From Sophora flavescens (taxonomy: Eukaryota > Streptophyta > Magnoliopsida > Fabales > Fabaceae): a stretch of DNA of 64,000 nucleotides. Where the stretch lies: positions 137,251,847-137,315,846 of the forward strand of contig CM061064.1 in assembly GCA_030762895.1 (NCBI GenBank), in the 5' to 3' direction. A program made the position numbers and the translations under genes. Under the pieces are notes generated by a model that saw only the letters and a list, made by a program, of their open reading frames with translations, ran no database searches and had not been told where the DNA came from. Positions 1-11,758 of this stretch are shown here, piece after piece; within the stretch, counting starts at the first letter, position 1, and each line of letters begins with the position of its first letter.

Positions 1-423
1 ATTTTAATTTTTAATATAATATTTGTAATAATATTAAACAAAAAAACAACATAACAACTAAAATTATTAAGCACAATTTTTTTTATTTTGAAATTAAACT
101 AAATAAATATAAAAATATATGTTAAAATCATCTTCATAGGGAAAACCAACCCAAAATCTACAACTAGCCCACATATGTTAGAAAACAAAAGAATTGGGTT
201 TTGGCTAGGATGACCCAAATCCTTTTATACTATATATATATTTTTTTTAAGAAACCGGTTCTGGCCGGTTCACTACCGGTTATGACCGGTTTTACCGGTT
301 TTGAACCGGTTTTCCGGTTTTTCCACCGGTTCGATGCTAGGCCGGTTTTCCTTGTGAACCGGACCGGCCAAGGTCCCGGTTCCCGGTCGGACCGGCCGGT
401 CCGGTCCGGTTTTCAAAACCTTG
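1..423. mobile_element. Right part of a hAT-like MITE (left end outside the window)
   Basis: From about 255 the DNA is a dense run of ACCGGTT/GACCGG words that ends in CCGGTTTTCAAAACCTTG at about 423. Such subterminal CCGG-rich repeats with a CAAGGTTTTGAAAACCGG terminus are typical of non-autonomous hAT elements. The AT-rich stretch 1-250 would be its interior. The left terminus and the left target duplication are not visible, so the assignment rests on one end only. It abuts the ATIC exon remnant directly, so the element probably inserted into that exon. The apparent ORF at 201-440 is only repeat sequence. Confidence 0.55.
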
Positions 424-426
424 GTA

Positions 427-474
427 GCATCACGTCATGATATTCTTGTAGCTTTCAACGTGGAAGTTGATGAG
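427..474 (+). pseudogene. ATIC (PURH) exon remnant, 16 codons
   Basis: Translated in the frame GCA TCA CGT, this reads ASRHDIL followed by VAFNVEVDE and ends at a splice donor (GAG|GTAAATA). In plant ATIC proteins these two peptides flank a stretch of about 18 residues that includes DPVSAFGGI. Here that stretch is missing, which is an in-frame loss of 54 bp. The next residues of the protein (ALAKEIREF) are found 16.9 kb downstream at 17347. The 5' side is cut off by a hAT end. Identification rests on my recall of plant and bacterial PurH sequences and on the perfect continuation at 17347. Confidence 0.72.
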
Positions 475-481
475 GTAAATA

Positions 482-987
482 TAGGGGTGTAATCGGGTCG
501 GGTTGGTCCGGATTTGAGGGGTTTAATCATCCGAACCGATCAAATTTGATCGGTTCGGATCGGTTCGGATTTCGCAAATTTGTAACTACGGATCCGATCC
601 GAACCGAACCGATCACAATCGGGTTGGTTCGGTTCGGATCATCGGGTTACCCTTTTTTTTTTTTTTAAATTTACACTTAAATATTAATAAAAAATTAGAA
701 AAATAAAATAAAAATTATATATTTAATTATTAATTATATTAAATTTATATATAATAATATTTTAATATTATATAAAATAATTTAAAAATAAATATTTTAA
801 AGGGTTCGGGTCGGTTCGGATCGGATCAGATCAGAATTTTCGGATCCGAGACCCGAACCGATCTGGTTCGGATCGGCGTTTTGAAATCCGATCCGATCCG
901 ATGATCCGAACCAATCCACCAAAACCGGTTCGGATCGGTTCGGATCCGCCGGGTTCGCGGATCGGATCGGATCCGCTTACACCCCTA
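482..987. mobile_element. hAT-type MITE with perfect TIRs and 8-bp TSD
   Basis: Terminal inverted repeats TAGGGGTGTAA (482-492) and TTACACCCCTA (977-987) are exact. They are flanked by an identical 8-bp duplication GGTAAATA at 474-481 and 988-995. The 8-bp duplication and the TAGGGGTG-type ends indicate the hAT superfamily. Both subterminal regions are packed with CGGATCGGTTCGG words and the centre is AT-rich. There is no transposase, so the 506-bp element is non-autonomous. The insertion sits on the splice donor of the ATIC exon. Confidence 0.93.
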
Positions 988-1119
988 GGTAAATACGTTA
1001 AAATTGTTGATTATCAGGAATCTAGATTCTCTTTTTTTCTGAATGTGTGTAGAACAGTTTGGAGGAACAAGAAGAAAAGAAGAGAGCTGTGAGGTCACTA
1101 GTGGAAAATATACATTAGA

Positions 1120-1425
1120 CGGTAAAGGTTTACGTCAGTTAACCAAAAACTAGACGTTAAAGAGGGGGCGGTGGCAGTTTTGTAAATAATTAATTCACTG
1201 TTAACATCTGTTGTTTTAATGACTGACGTTAAAAGTGAGGCGGTGGCAGTTTTGTAAATATGAAATCACTATTTGCGTCAGTTGTTTAATGAACTGACGT
1301 TAAAAGTGTTTTGCAAGAAATTATTAAAACTTTTAACGTCAGTTGTTTATAAACCTGACGTTATAAGTGTGATTTTTACTTCAGTTAAATAAATAACTGA
1401 CGTAAATAATCAACTCATTCCTATC
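1120..1425. repeat. CACTA left subterminal repeat array
   Basis: Repeated direct and inverted copies of ACGTCAGTT and AACTGACGTTAAAAG occur in this segment. Together with 2300-2790 they form the 5' subterminal region. A stretch of about 110 bp containing GTGATTTTTACTTCAGTTAA and ending near GCCCTGTTGTCAC recurs at about 1335-1455, 2360-2475 and 2550-2660. This shows internal duplication, and possibly an insertion between 1455 and 2290. Confidence 0.75.
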
Positions 1426-1455
1426 TTTCTTTCGTTGTCATCTCCCTGTTGTCAC

Positions 1456-2290
1456 TCTTAACGCAGATCATCACTCCATATAGTGCAGTTTATTTCTAAT
1501 CTTTTTTTTAAAAAAGTTTATTTTTAATCTTAATTAATTAGCTTGAATTAGTAAATTAACAAATTCTTGTGCAAATTTAAATAAATAAACACTTACCATA
1601 AAACAAGTTATATATGTATAATCAAATCGTATCTCATTGAAGCGATTCATAAGTTACAATTACATGTTTAAAAGATAAAAAATTTCCGCAAGATATATAG
1701 CACTAAAATATAAAAAAGTTTCTGCTTCAACATCATTTTCTTCTCGATCCCGTGCTCGGAAATCTCCAACATTGAATGCATCCCCCCCTCATTTGAAGTC
1801 GATGCTCCATCCGAATCCACAATTACTTTGGAGCCGTGGCGAGTGAAGGGTGCACTCGATCTGTTTCAAAGAATATTCTTGGAACACCCACTTGGTTCCA
1901 AAGTCGAGGTTTTGGAACCGTAGTCGCGATTCTCCCGAAGGATGATGGTGTGTGCAATTCACATAATGCGATTTACACACCCTTATCACCCATGTAATGT
2001 GATTTACTCAAACTCAGAAGTTGTTTGACCATTAAGACTACCTTTAAGTCTAGCTATAGGAAGAAAGAGTGATGAAGTTAATCTCCATGGCGAGCCATAT
2101 TGTGAAGCGAGAAAAATTAAACGAAGGAAGGAAGCTATTTATAGGAGTAGGGGATGAAGTTACTAGGCGTCGTAAGTTGCTAAAAAATTAAATTGATCAT
2201 TAAGATCATTAGGTTCCAAGGCGCATTGGGAGTTGGCCTGGCAGTCATATATTATAAACGTGCAGAAAAGAAAACGCCAGAAGGAATAGG
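1456..2290. other. Unassigned segment inside the CACTA 5' region
   Basis: This part lacks the ACGTCAGTT words that flank it on both sides. It holds no convincing coding sequence; the only open frame (minus strand, 1789-1989, 66 codons) has no recognisable motif. It could be a nested insertion or the unique leader of this CACTA copy. I found no terminal repeats to decide. Confidence 0.3.
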
Positions 2291-2299
2291 AAGAGACAC

Positions 2300-2790
2300 G
2301 TTTAACGTCAGTTGTTAAATAAAACTGACATTAAAAGCGTTTTTAAAATAAATATTTTTTATTTTTAACGCCGATTGTTTATACAATCGACGTTAAAAGT
2401 GTGATTTTTACTTGATTAAATAAACAATGACGTAAATAATCCTATATCCCTATCTCGAAATGCCCTGTTGTCACACAATCGTTAACGCCGCTTGTTGAAT
2501 AAAACCGAAGTTAAAAGTGTTTTTAAAATAAAAAAATATTTATTTTTAACGTCTGTTGTTTATACAATTGACGTTAAAAGTGTGATTTTTACTTCAGTTA
2601 AATAAATAGCTGACGTAAATAATCCTCTATCCCTAGCTATCTGAAATGCCCTGTTGTCACTCAATTAACACAGGTCTCAGAGCCATTTAAAAAAAAATAT
2701 TAATATTTAACGTCAGTTGTTAATAAAACTGACTTTAAAAAATTAATTTTAACGTCAGTTTTTTAATACAACTGACGTTAAATGTTGTTT
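2300..2790. repeat. CACTA subterminal repeat array, second block
   Basis: Further ACGTCAGTTGTT and CAACTGACGTT units appear here, followed from about 2795 by a GC-richer leader with CTCTCAACCCTCACTCTCAC runs. That leader lies upstream of the transposase and ends with a likely splice acceptor (TATCTACAG, ending at about 3512) just before the transposase start. This is typical of an untranslated first exon of a CACTA transposase gene. Confidence 0.65.
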
Positions 2791-3481
2791 TATGTTTACA
2801 CCGCGCCGCACTTCGCTTCGTTGACGCACGTCTCTTTTCTCTCTTTTCATCACGCTCAACCCTAAATCACTCTCAACCCTCACTCTCACTCTCACCCAAA
2901 GACATAACCCTAATCGCGAGCTCATCTCCACCGCAACCACCGCGAGGGCTTCTTCGCCACCAACGTGAGGTACACTATTAACCCTTTCTCTGTCTTTCCA
3001 TTCATTCTTTGCAATAACTTGACGTACATCTCTCTTTCCCCCTTCCCGCGCGCACTAACTCTCCTTGTCCCTCTCGCTCTCGGTAACCACATCGAACGTT
3101 GGCCACCACTCGAGCTCCCCTCCCCACCACCACGCGAGCACCTATTTCTCGTGAGTATTTAGGGCACATTTTTGTATTTTTGGTTTTGAGTGTATGTTGA
3201 AACCGTAGTCTCGTGAGTTGAAACTTGAAACCGTGAGTTTGAGTTGTTTGGAATGTACGTCTCTGTTTTTGGTTTTGAGTGCATGTTGCTCTGCTGGTTG
3301 ATCCGTCACGTAGTGATGCTAATCACGGCTAGGCCGTGATCGGATTACCTGTGATGGCATGGTTCTGCTCGGTTGGCACGTTACGGCCGTGATGGACATC
3401 ACTGTCAGGCCGTGACCAGTGCTTGGCAATTAATCTTTAAAAACTATAGTTTTCAATCTCCCGTATTGTCCTTATATTGGA

Positions 3482-3498
3482 TATATATATATATATAT
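3482..3498. repeat. (AT)n microsatellite
   Basis: A short pure AT dinucleotide run lies just upstream of the transposase coding region. Confidence 0.8.
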
Positions 3499-3526
3499 TT
3501 TGTATATCTACAGGACCTATCTAGTT

Positions 3527-6500
3527 ATGGATCGTAGTTGGATGGTTTGTAAGCGTACTAGTGCTGAGTATTTGAAGGGGGTGGGAGAATTTATAGAATT
3601 TGCTCAAAGGAATGTTCCTAATAGTAATGGAATGTTCTGTTGTCCTTGTGTCAAGTGTTTGAATACGAGGAAATGTACGGTGAAGGAAATACGTACTCAT
3701 TTGATTTGTGAAGGGATTTGCTTGAGTTATACAAGATGGATATGGCATGGTGATATGTTGTTGAGTAGTAATACGGCGAGTGTCTCCCAAAGTGAGGACG
3801 TTGACGTAGATATGGAGGATGATCGAGTAGAGGACATGATCCGTGATATTGGACAACAATCTTTTCATCGACCGCATGTGTATGATAGGTTGTGCGGTGA
3901 TGCGGATAAGCCTTTATATCCAGGGTGTACTACTCATACACGGTTGTCGGCGGTGCTAAAATTGGTTTGTGTGAAGGCGAGAAATGGTTGGAGCGATAAA
4001 AGCTTCACGGAATTGCTTGAAGTGTTGAAAGACTTGCTTCCGGAGGACAACACATTGCCTGACCGTAACTATGAGGCCAAGAAGGTATTGTGTCCTATGG
4101 GTATGGAGTATAAGAAGATACACGCATGCCCCAATGATTGCATATTGTACACCGGTGTTCATGAAGACAAACACGATTACCCCAAATGTGGGTTATCACG
4201 ATACAAAGTGAAGGGTGGTGATGATGATGATGATGTTGATGATGTGAGAAAAAAGGGTCCTCCTGCGAAGGTGTTGTGGTATCTTCCAATAATTCCAAGG
4301 TTCCAGCGATTGTTTGCCAATGCGAAAGATGCGAAGAATCTTAGATGGCATAATGATGAGAGGAAACGTGATGGAAAGGTTCGCCATCCTGCTGATTCTA
4401 TTCAATGGAAGAATATCGATACTATGTTTCCGGATTTCGCCGATGAGCCAAGAAACCTAAGGCTTGGACTTGCTACGGATGGAATGAATCCTTATGGTAA
4501 CATGAGTAGTATTCATAGTTCATGGCCTGTTACATTGGTGATTTACAACATGCCCCCTTGGTTGTGCATGAAGCGCAAATACATGATGTTGTCTATGATG
4601 ATTTCGGGCCCAAAGCAACCGGGAAATGACTTAGATGTTTATCTAGGTCCCTTGATTGAAGACTTGAAAACGTTGTGGGTGGAAGGTGTTGATGTAGTTG
4701 ATGGGTATTCTCATGAGACTTTCAAGCTTCGTGCCATGTTATTTTGCACCATCAACGACTTTCCAAAGCATACGGTAACTTGTCCAGTGCAGTGTCAAGG
4801 GGCATAAAGCATGCCCTATATGTGAAAAAGGCACATGCTACACTCGGTTGCATCATGGAAAGAAGACGGTTTACCTTGGGCATCGGAGATTTCTTAGACG
4901 TGATCACCCATATCGTAAGATGAAAAAAGCTTTTAATGGATGCCAAGAGACGGAAGAAGCGCCGACGGCCTTAATTGGAGAAGCAGGTTTATCGAGAGGG
5001 TAAAGGACATCGATGTTATATTCGGCAAGTCCAAAAAGAAAGGTAAAGTGTTGAGAAAAACATATGGAAGAAGAGGTCGATATTCTTTGATCTTCCATAT
5101 CTGCGCAAGCTTGATGTCGAATTTCTTGCATTGATGTGATGCATGTGGAGAAAAATGTGTGTGATAGTGTGATCGGGATGCTTATCAACATTCAGGGGCA
5201 AGACAAAGGATGGTGTGAATGCTCGTCTCGACCTCGTTGCTATGGGTATACGAGAGCGATTAGCTCCGCTTGTTGAGGATGGTAAGCGGACTTATTTGCC
5301 GCCAAAGATGTCATACTTTGTCAAAAAAAAAGAGATAAAGTTTCTGGGGTGTCTTCAGGGCATCAAAGTTCCACATGGTTACTCTTCAAATATGAAGAGA
5401 CTTGTCTCTAGTGATCTTAAATTGGTTGGCTTGAAGTCTCATGATTGTCACATCTTGATGCAACAACTTCTGCCCGTTGCTATTCGTGGTATTGCTACAA
5501 AAAATGTGAGACATGCCATTACTCGGTTGTGCTCATTCTTCAATTCTATATGTAGCAAAGTCGTTGACCCCGTATGTTGGATGACTTGGAAGTTGAGGCT
5601 GCTACAATCTTGTGCCAATTGGAGATGTATTTTCCTCCTTCCTTTTTCGACATAATGGTTCACTTAATTGTTCATTTGGTGAGGGAGATTAGATTATGTG
5701 GGCCGGTTTTTCCGAGATGGATGTACCCAGTTGAGCGCTACATGAAGATCTTGAAAGGGCACGTGAAGAATCCTCATCGTCCGGAAGCATCTATTGTTCA
5801 AAGGTATGTTGCGAGAAGAAGCTATTGAGTTTTGTTCGGACTACCTTCATAACACGGATCCTATAGGGGTTCCTAAGCCTCGGCATGATGAGATCGAGAT
5901 GTCAAGGTAAGGGTACACATGGCTTAAGAATTAATAGGAAGGATCGGGAGGAAGTGCTTCAAGCACATTTGTATGTATTGAACAACATCGAATGTGTTCA
6001 ACCTTTCTTATTTGAACATAAAAGAAAAGTCAATCAAGAAAACCCTCGAATGAGCGAAAGGTGGTTGTTGAACAAGCATAACAAGACTTTCTTACCATGG
6101 TTCAAGGAAGAAATGCTTAAGGATGGTAGTACTCGCTTCCGATGACGTAAAATGGCTAGCACGTGGGCCTAACTTCAACGTCATATGTTGGAGCGGATAC
6201 GACATAAATAACTTTTCCTTTTATACAAAGGAACAAGATAACAAGAGTACCATGCAAAATAGTGGGGTTATGATCGTGGCGAAAGCAATGCACTTCTCTA
6301 GTGCAAAGGACACAAAACCCGTTACAAAGACCGAGACCTTACTTTGGATATATTGAAGATATTTGGGTGCTCGATTACACTAAGCTTACGGTGCTTGGTA
6401 TTTAAATGTAAGTGGGTTGATAGTAACGGTGGTGTACAAACCGACGAATTGGGGTTCACATTGGTAGACCTCAACAAGTTAGGTCATATAAATGAGCCTT

Positions 6501-6739
6501 TCATAATGGCTTCCCAAGCAAAACAAGTGTTCTACATCACCGATCCTTCTAACAAAAGGTTGTCCGTGGTTCTCCAAGGAAAAAGCATGTATAATGGTAG
6601 TGATGAAAATGAAGATTCAAATCTTGATATTCCCGAGACTCCTTCTTTTTCAACAAACATGCCTACTATAATCGAGGAGACACAGGTGGACGATGTACAT
6701 GCCACTCGTGATGATCATCACGAAGGGATATTGATATAG
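3527..6739 (+). pseudogene. CACTA TNP2-like transposase, degraded by frameshifts
   Basis: The first open part (ATG at 3527 to 4807) starts MDRSWM and carries a transposase-associated domain with paired cysteines (CCPCVKCLN). It then has the Transposase_21/TNP2 core, with RLGLATDGMNPYGNMSS, HSSWPVTLVIYN and PGNDLDVYLGPLIEDL. Reading continues in other frames with ACPICEKGTCYTRLHHGKK (about 4810) and MHVEKNVCDSVIG (about 5140). A DUF4218-like block follows (HLVREIRLCGPV, WMYPVERYMK; 5574-5828), then a DUF4216-like block (6150-6560, ending around YITDPSNKRLSVVLQGK). Frame changes near 4803, 5100, 5575, 5815, 6135 and 6350 break it. The domain order is that of complete plant CACTA transposases, so this was once an autonomous element. 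It is not functional as it stands. Confidence 0.85.
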
Positions 6740-6935
6740 GTAGTTTAAACTTAGTATACATTTATAACCTATGTTAATAAATATATATTGTTTTGAACAG
6801 GCATACATATGGATCATTGTTCCATTTTTCCTTTGCAATTCTGTAATGTGTGTGATATTCTGTGTTACTGGGATATTTACTGAATGCAGTGATGGCTTAG
6901 GGGAGTGATATTTTAAAACTGAATTTAAAAAAAAA

Positions 6936-7290
6936 ACATTAACGTCAGTTGTATCATACAACTGACGTTAAAAGTATTTATAAAAATATACGATAAGACA
7001 CTATTAACGTCGCTTGTTTATTACAACCGACGTTAAAATTAAGACCTTTAACGCCAGTTCTTGATAACAATTGACGTTAGTTTTAACAAAATTTACGTCG
7101 GTTATGTTAAAGAACTGACGTTAATTTTGACAAAATTAACGTCAATTGTGTTAAAGAACCGACGTTAATAGTGTTATATTTAACGTCAGTTGAGAACTGA
7201 CGTTAAAAGTTAAACTTTTAACGCCACCGTATTTACGTCGATCGAGTATTTTGACGTAAAAAATCAATTTTAACTCGACGTAAAAGCACT
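6936..7290. repeat. CACTA right subterminal repeat array
   Basis: Alternating AACGTCAGTTG and CAACTGACGTTAAAA units, in inverted pairs that could fold into hairpins, run to about 7285. They mirror the 5' arrays and support a right end shortly after. The terminal bases themselves are degraded. Confidence 0.75.
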
Positions 7291-7331
7291 TATTGCACCA
7301 AAGGGGTTCTCCTATTCAATCATATTAAAAT

Positions 7332-7638
7332 TGTTAGAAATTGAGATTTTTCTGTATACTTTAAGTTAATGTTAGTTTATTGTTAAAGTATTTTGTTTAG
7401 GTGAAAATGAGAGATACTCCTTGATTTTTGGAGATTTATATCAGCTTTTTGTACTTTCTATAGGGTGGCTATCTTAGCCTTTTGTTTACATTTTTTCTGC
7501 TTGTATATGTAAGAACTTTGTACGTGAATGTAGTGTAATCAACATACCTTCTTCCATTTCTTGTTCTCTGCTGCTCCTGCATAACTTCACTGCTTCAGTT
7601 TTACAAAATCTATCTTCTCTGTTTTGTTTTTTCTAACA
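7332..7638 (+). repeat. 5' LTR of copia element 1
   Basis: The ends form a 9-bp inverted repeat, TGTTAGAAA and TTTCTAACA. The sequence is nearly identical to 11726-12033 and is followed at once by the initiator-Met-type primer-binding site TGGTATCAAGAG. Confidence 0.95.
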
Positions 7639-7764
7639 TGGTATCAAGAGTCTCATTGATCTTAAAGGGTCTGTAAGTAAAAAAAACCAGTGGGCAAGAC
7701 AGTGTCTGAGAGAAAACCAGCAAGAAATCCTCCACACACAAAAAAAAAACCTTCAAATACCAAA

Positions 7765-10700
7765 ATGGCTTCCAGCATTAGTTCTTTACCTCCACCTCCT
7801 ATATTTGCAGGAGAAAACTATCATTTGTGGGCAGCAAAAATGAGAACCTACCTCAGAGCTCAGAGTTTATGGGATGTGGTGGAAAATGGCAGCAATCCAC
7901 CTCCTTTACCAAACAACCCAACAGTAGCTCAAATGAGGAATCATAATGATGAAGTGGCAAAGGAAGGTAGAGCACTTGCCATCATGCATGCTGCACTACA
8001 TGATGATGTATTTATCAAGATCTTGAATCTTGAAACTGCAAAAGAAGCTTGGGAGAAGCTGAAGGAGGAGTTTCAAGGGAGTGAAAGAACAAAGAGGATG
8101 CGGGTGCTGAACTTGAGAAGAGAATTTGAAGCATTGAAGATGAAAGAAACCGAAACTATTAAGGAGTTTTCAGATAGACTTTCAAAGGTAGTCACACAAA
8201 TCAGATTGCTAGGTGAGGAGCTTAGTGATCAACGGGTGGTGGAGAAAATTCTTGTGTGTCTTCCAGATAGGTTTGAGTCAAAAATCTCCTCTCTTGAAGA
8301 AAATAAAGATTTTTCTCAAATTTCAGTTGCAGAGCTTGTGAATGCTTTGCAAGCTACTGAACATAGAAGATCTTTGAGAATGGATGAAAATGTAGAAGGT
8401 GCTCTTGTGGCCAGCAACAAAGGCAAAGTCCAAGGCTCTAGTAGTCATGGGAAAAAGCCATTTGGAGGGAAGAAAGGAAAAGGAAAAAAAGAAGTAGAAA
8501 GCAAAGAAGGAGGAGGTTGGAAAACAAAGTTTTCACCTTGCCCCCACTGTAAGAAGGACAACCATACAGAAAAATATTGTTGGTACAGGTCAGGAGTTAA
8601 ATGTAGGGCCTGCAATAAACTTGGTCATGTGGAGAAGGTTTGCAAAAATAAAGCAACCAACAGGGACAACAAGCTCAAGTTGTTGAGCACCAACAAGATG
8701 AGGAGCAGCTGTTTGTTGCTACTTGTTATTCAGCAAGCAGTAGCAAAGAAGCATGGCTAATAGATAGTGGATGCACTCATCATATGACACATAATGCTAG
8801 CATTTTCAAGGAGTTTGACCAGTCCTACTACTCCAAAGTCACCATTGGCAATGGAGAGTGTGTTGATGTCAAAGGCAAAGGAGTTGTTGCTGTTGAAACT
8901 CCCTCAAGTATCAAATATATTTCTGATGTCTTATTTGTGCCTGAGATAAATCAAAGTCTTTTGAGTGTGGGACAAATGCTAGAAAGAAATTATTCCTTGC
9001 ATTTTGAAGATATGAGATGCACCATATTTGATCCTTCTGGGTGTGAGCTAATGTCTATTAAAATGAGAGGCAAAAGCTTTCCAATAGAGTGGAAACAAAC
9101 TGCTATGCATGCTTTTCCAAGTGTTGAAGATGATTCTTCTATGTGGCATAAAAGACTTGGTCATTTTAGTTATTCAACTTTGAAGCAAATGAGCTCAAAT
9201 GATTTAGTCGAAAATTTACCAACCATTCAAGATGATGTTGATGGGTGTGATGTATGTCAATTTGGAAAACAAAGTAGACTGTCATTTCCTGCTGTAGCAA
9301 CATGGAGAGCTGCTGAAAAATTACAGCTTATACACACTGATGTGTGTGGTCCAATGAGCACAATATCTTTAAATGGCAGCAAGTATTTTCTGCTGTTTAT
9401 AGATGATTTTACAAGAATGAGCTGGGTGTTTTTTCTAAGGAAAAAATCAGAAGTTTTTGCTGCATTTCAGAGGTTCAAGCTTATAGTTGAAAATGAAGCT
9501 GAATGTCAAATTAAAAGGCTCAGATCTGATAATGGAATTGAGTATACAGCATGGGAATTTAAAAAGTTTTGTGAACAAGCTGGAATCCAGCATCAATTGA
9601 CTGTTCCTTACACTCCTCAACAAAATGGAGTGAGTGAAAGGAAGAACAGGACAGTTATGGAGATGGCTTGATGTTTGCTCTTTGAAAAAGGTCTTCCTAA
9701 AACCTTTTGGGCTGAGGCTGTAAACACCTCAGTGTACTTGCTGAATTTGTTGCTTACAAAAGCCTTAAATGGCAAAACACCCTTTGAAGCATGGTTTGGA
9801 AGGAAGCCTTCAGTGGAGCATCTCAAAATATTTGGATGTGTGTGCTATGCTCTTGTTCCAGAAGTGAAAAGAGATAAACTAGATAAGAAGTCAGAAGTTG
9901 GCATTTTTGTGGGATATAACAGCAACTCTAAAGGCTACAAAATATACAATTTAAAAACCAAAAAGATTCTTGTTAGCAGAAATGTAAAGTTTGATGAGAT
10001 TTCCAAATGGAATTGGGAGAATGGCAAAGTAGAAGCCTCAAGTAAAGATCAACCTGGAGAAGGCAATCTCCAAGGAAATAATTCTGAAAATGAAGAAGAA
10101 GATTATGATAGTGATGCTGATTTTCCAGTTAGAGGCACTAGAACCTTGGAAGATATTTATGAAAGATGTAATGTTGCTGCATTAGAACCAACAAGATATA
10201 GTGAAGCTGCTGAAATAGAAGGTTGGAGAGCTGCCATGAAGGAGGAGATGAATATGATAGAGAAAAACAAAACATGGCAGCTTGTGGACAGACCAAGCAA
10301 TCAAAAGGTAATTGGTGTTAAGTGGGTTTACAGAACTAAACTCAATGCTGATGGTTCTGTAAACAAACTTAAGGCAAGATTGGTGGTAAAAGGCTACTTT
10401 CAGCAACATGGTGTTGATTTTTCAGATACATTTGCTCCTGTAGCAAGACATGATACAATCAGGTTGTTAGTTGCATTGGCAACAAAATTGAGTTGGAAAA
10501 TTTATCATTTTGATGTGAAGTCTGCATTCTTAAATGGTTTGCTTGAGGAGGAGATTTATGTTGATCAACCTGTAGGTTTTTAGGTTTCAGAAGTGAAGAT
10601 AAAGTCTACAAACTTCATAAAGCTCTCTATGGCTTGAAACAAGCACCAAGGGCTTGGTACAGCAGAATTGATAGCTATCTTATGCAAAAAGGCTTTAAAA

Positions 10701-11758
10701 GAAGTGAAAGTGAAGCTACTTTGTATGTGCAAAGGTCAAGGAATGAAGTGCAGCTGATTGTGTCATTGTATGTTGATGATCTACTTGTTATAGGTAAAAA
10801 TTCAATCTACCTAAAACAATTTAAGCATGATATGGAGAATGAATTTGAAATGACTGATTTGGGAGAAATGAAGTATTTTCTTGGAATGGAGATTGATCAA
10901 TCAGATGCTGGAATGTTCATTTCACAAAGAAAGTATGCTTTCGAGATATTAAAGAAGTTTCATATGGAGAAATGTAAACCTGTGGACACACCCCTTGTTG
11001 TAAATGAGAAGCTGTCAATTAATGATACTAACAGCAAAATAGATGCTTCTATGTACAGAAGCATGATTGGTAGCTTATTGTATCTTTCAGCCACAAGACC
11101 TGACATAATGTTTGCTGCAAGTCTGCTGTCCAGATTCATGCATTCTCCTAGTCAAGCTCATTATAGTGCAGCAAAAAGAGTTTTGAGATATGTTAGAGGT
11201 ACAGTTGATTATGGCTTGTGTTTTCTGAAAAAAGAAAGTGGAGACCTCCTAGGTTATGCAGATAGTGATTGGGCAGGAAGTGTAGATGATGCCAAGAGTA
11301 CCTCTGGTTATGTTTTCTCATTTGGCAGTGCTGTTTTCTCATGGAATTCAAAGAAACAGGATGTGGTGGCCCAATCCTCAGCTGAAGCTGAATATATTTC
11401 AGCTGCAGCAGCAACAAATCAAGCTATTTGGCTGAGGAAGATTTTATCAGATGTAGGGCAGTTTCAAGGTGAAGCTACTATCGTTTATGTGGACAACAAG
11501 TCAGCTATTGCTACAGCAAAGAATCCTGTCCGGCATGGAAGAACCAAGCACATCAAGGTGAAATATCATGCCATTGGAGAAGCAGAAAAATCAAAGGAAG
11601 TAAGCTTGGAGCATTGCAACTTAGAAAGTCAGATTGCAGACATAATGACAAAAGCCCTTTCCAAGGTCAAGTTTGAAGTTTTGAGATCAAAGCTTGGAGT
11701 ATCCAAGAAAAATCTCAAGGAGGAGTGTTATAAATTGAGATTTTTCTATATACTTTAA
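7765..11758 (+). pseudogene. copia gag-pol polyprotein, broken
   Basis: Gag starts with ATG at 7765 and carries two CX2CX4HX4C zinc knuckles (CPHCKKDNHTEKYC, CRACNKLGHVEKVC). Protease follows (DSGCTHHMT, about 8766), then GAG-pre-integrase and integrase (HTDVCGPM, LRSDNGIEY, QNGVSERKNR; about 9130-9900), reverse transcriptase (ending with YVDDLLVIG) and RNase H (YADSDWAGS, SSAEAEYISAA). The order protease-integrase-RT-RNase H is diagnostic of Ty1-copia. Three lesions break it: a one-base frameshift near 8652 between gag and protease, an in-frame TGA at 9669-9671 in integrase, and a frameshift near 10580 inside RT. The last frame now runs into the 3' LTR because the stop at the LTR start has mutated. 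Confidence 0.93.

Larger units (their letters stand above)
1096..7304 (+). mobile_element. Decayed autonomous CACTA (En/Spm, CMC) transposon
   Basis: The left end begins CACTAGTGGAAAATATAC at 1096, preceded by GGT. Subterminal regions carry many ACGTCAGTT/AACTGACGTT repeats (1120-1420, 2300-2790 and 6936-7290), as expected for transposase-binding arrays of CACTA elements. The interior encodes TNP2-type transposase remnants at 3527-6739. The right end is not a clean CCACTAGTG. The best candidate is TTGCACCAAAGG ending near 7304 and followed by GGT, which would match a 3-bp target duplication. The left boundary is firm and the right boundary is tentative. Confidence 0.8.

Noticed and set aside
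201..1092. Small open frames in the CCGGTT/GGATCGG-rich DNA
   Set aside because: They lie inside hAT MITE subterminal repeats.
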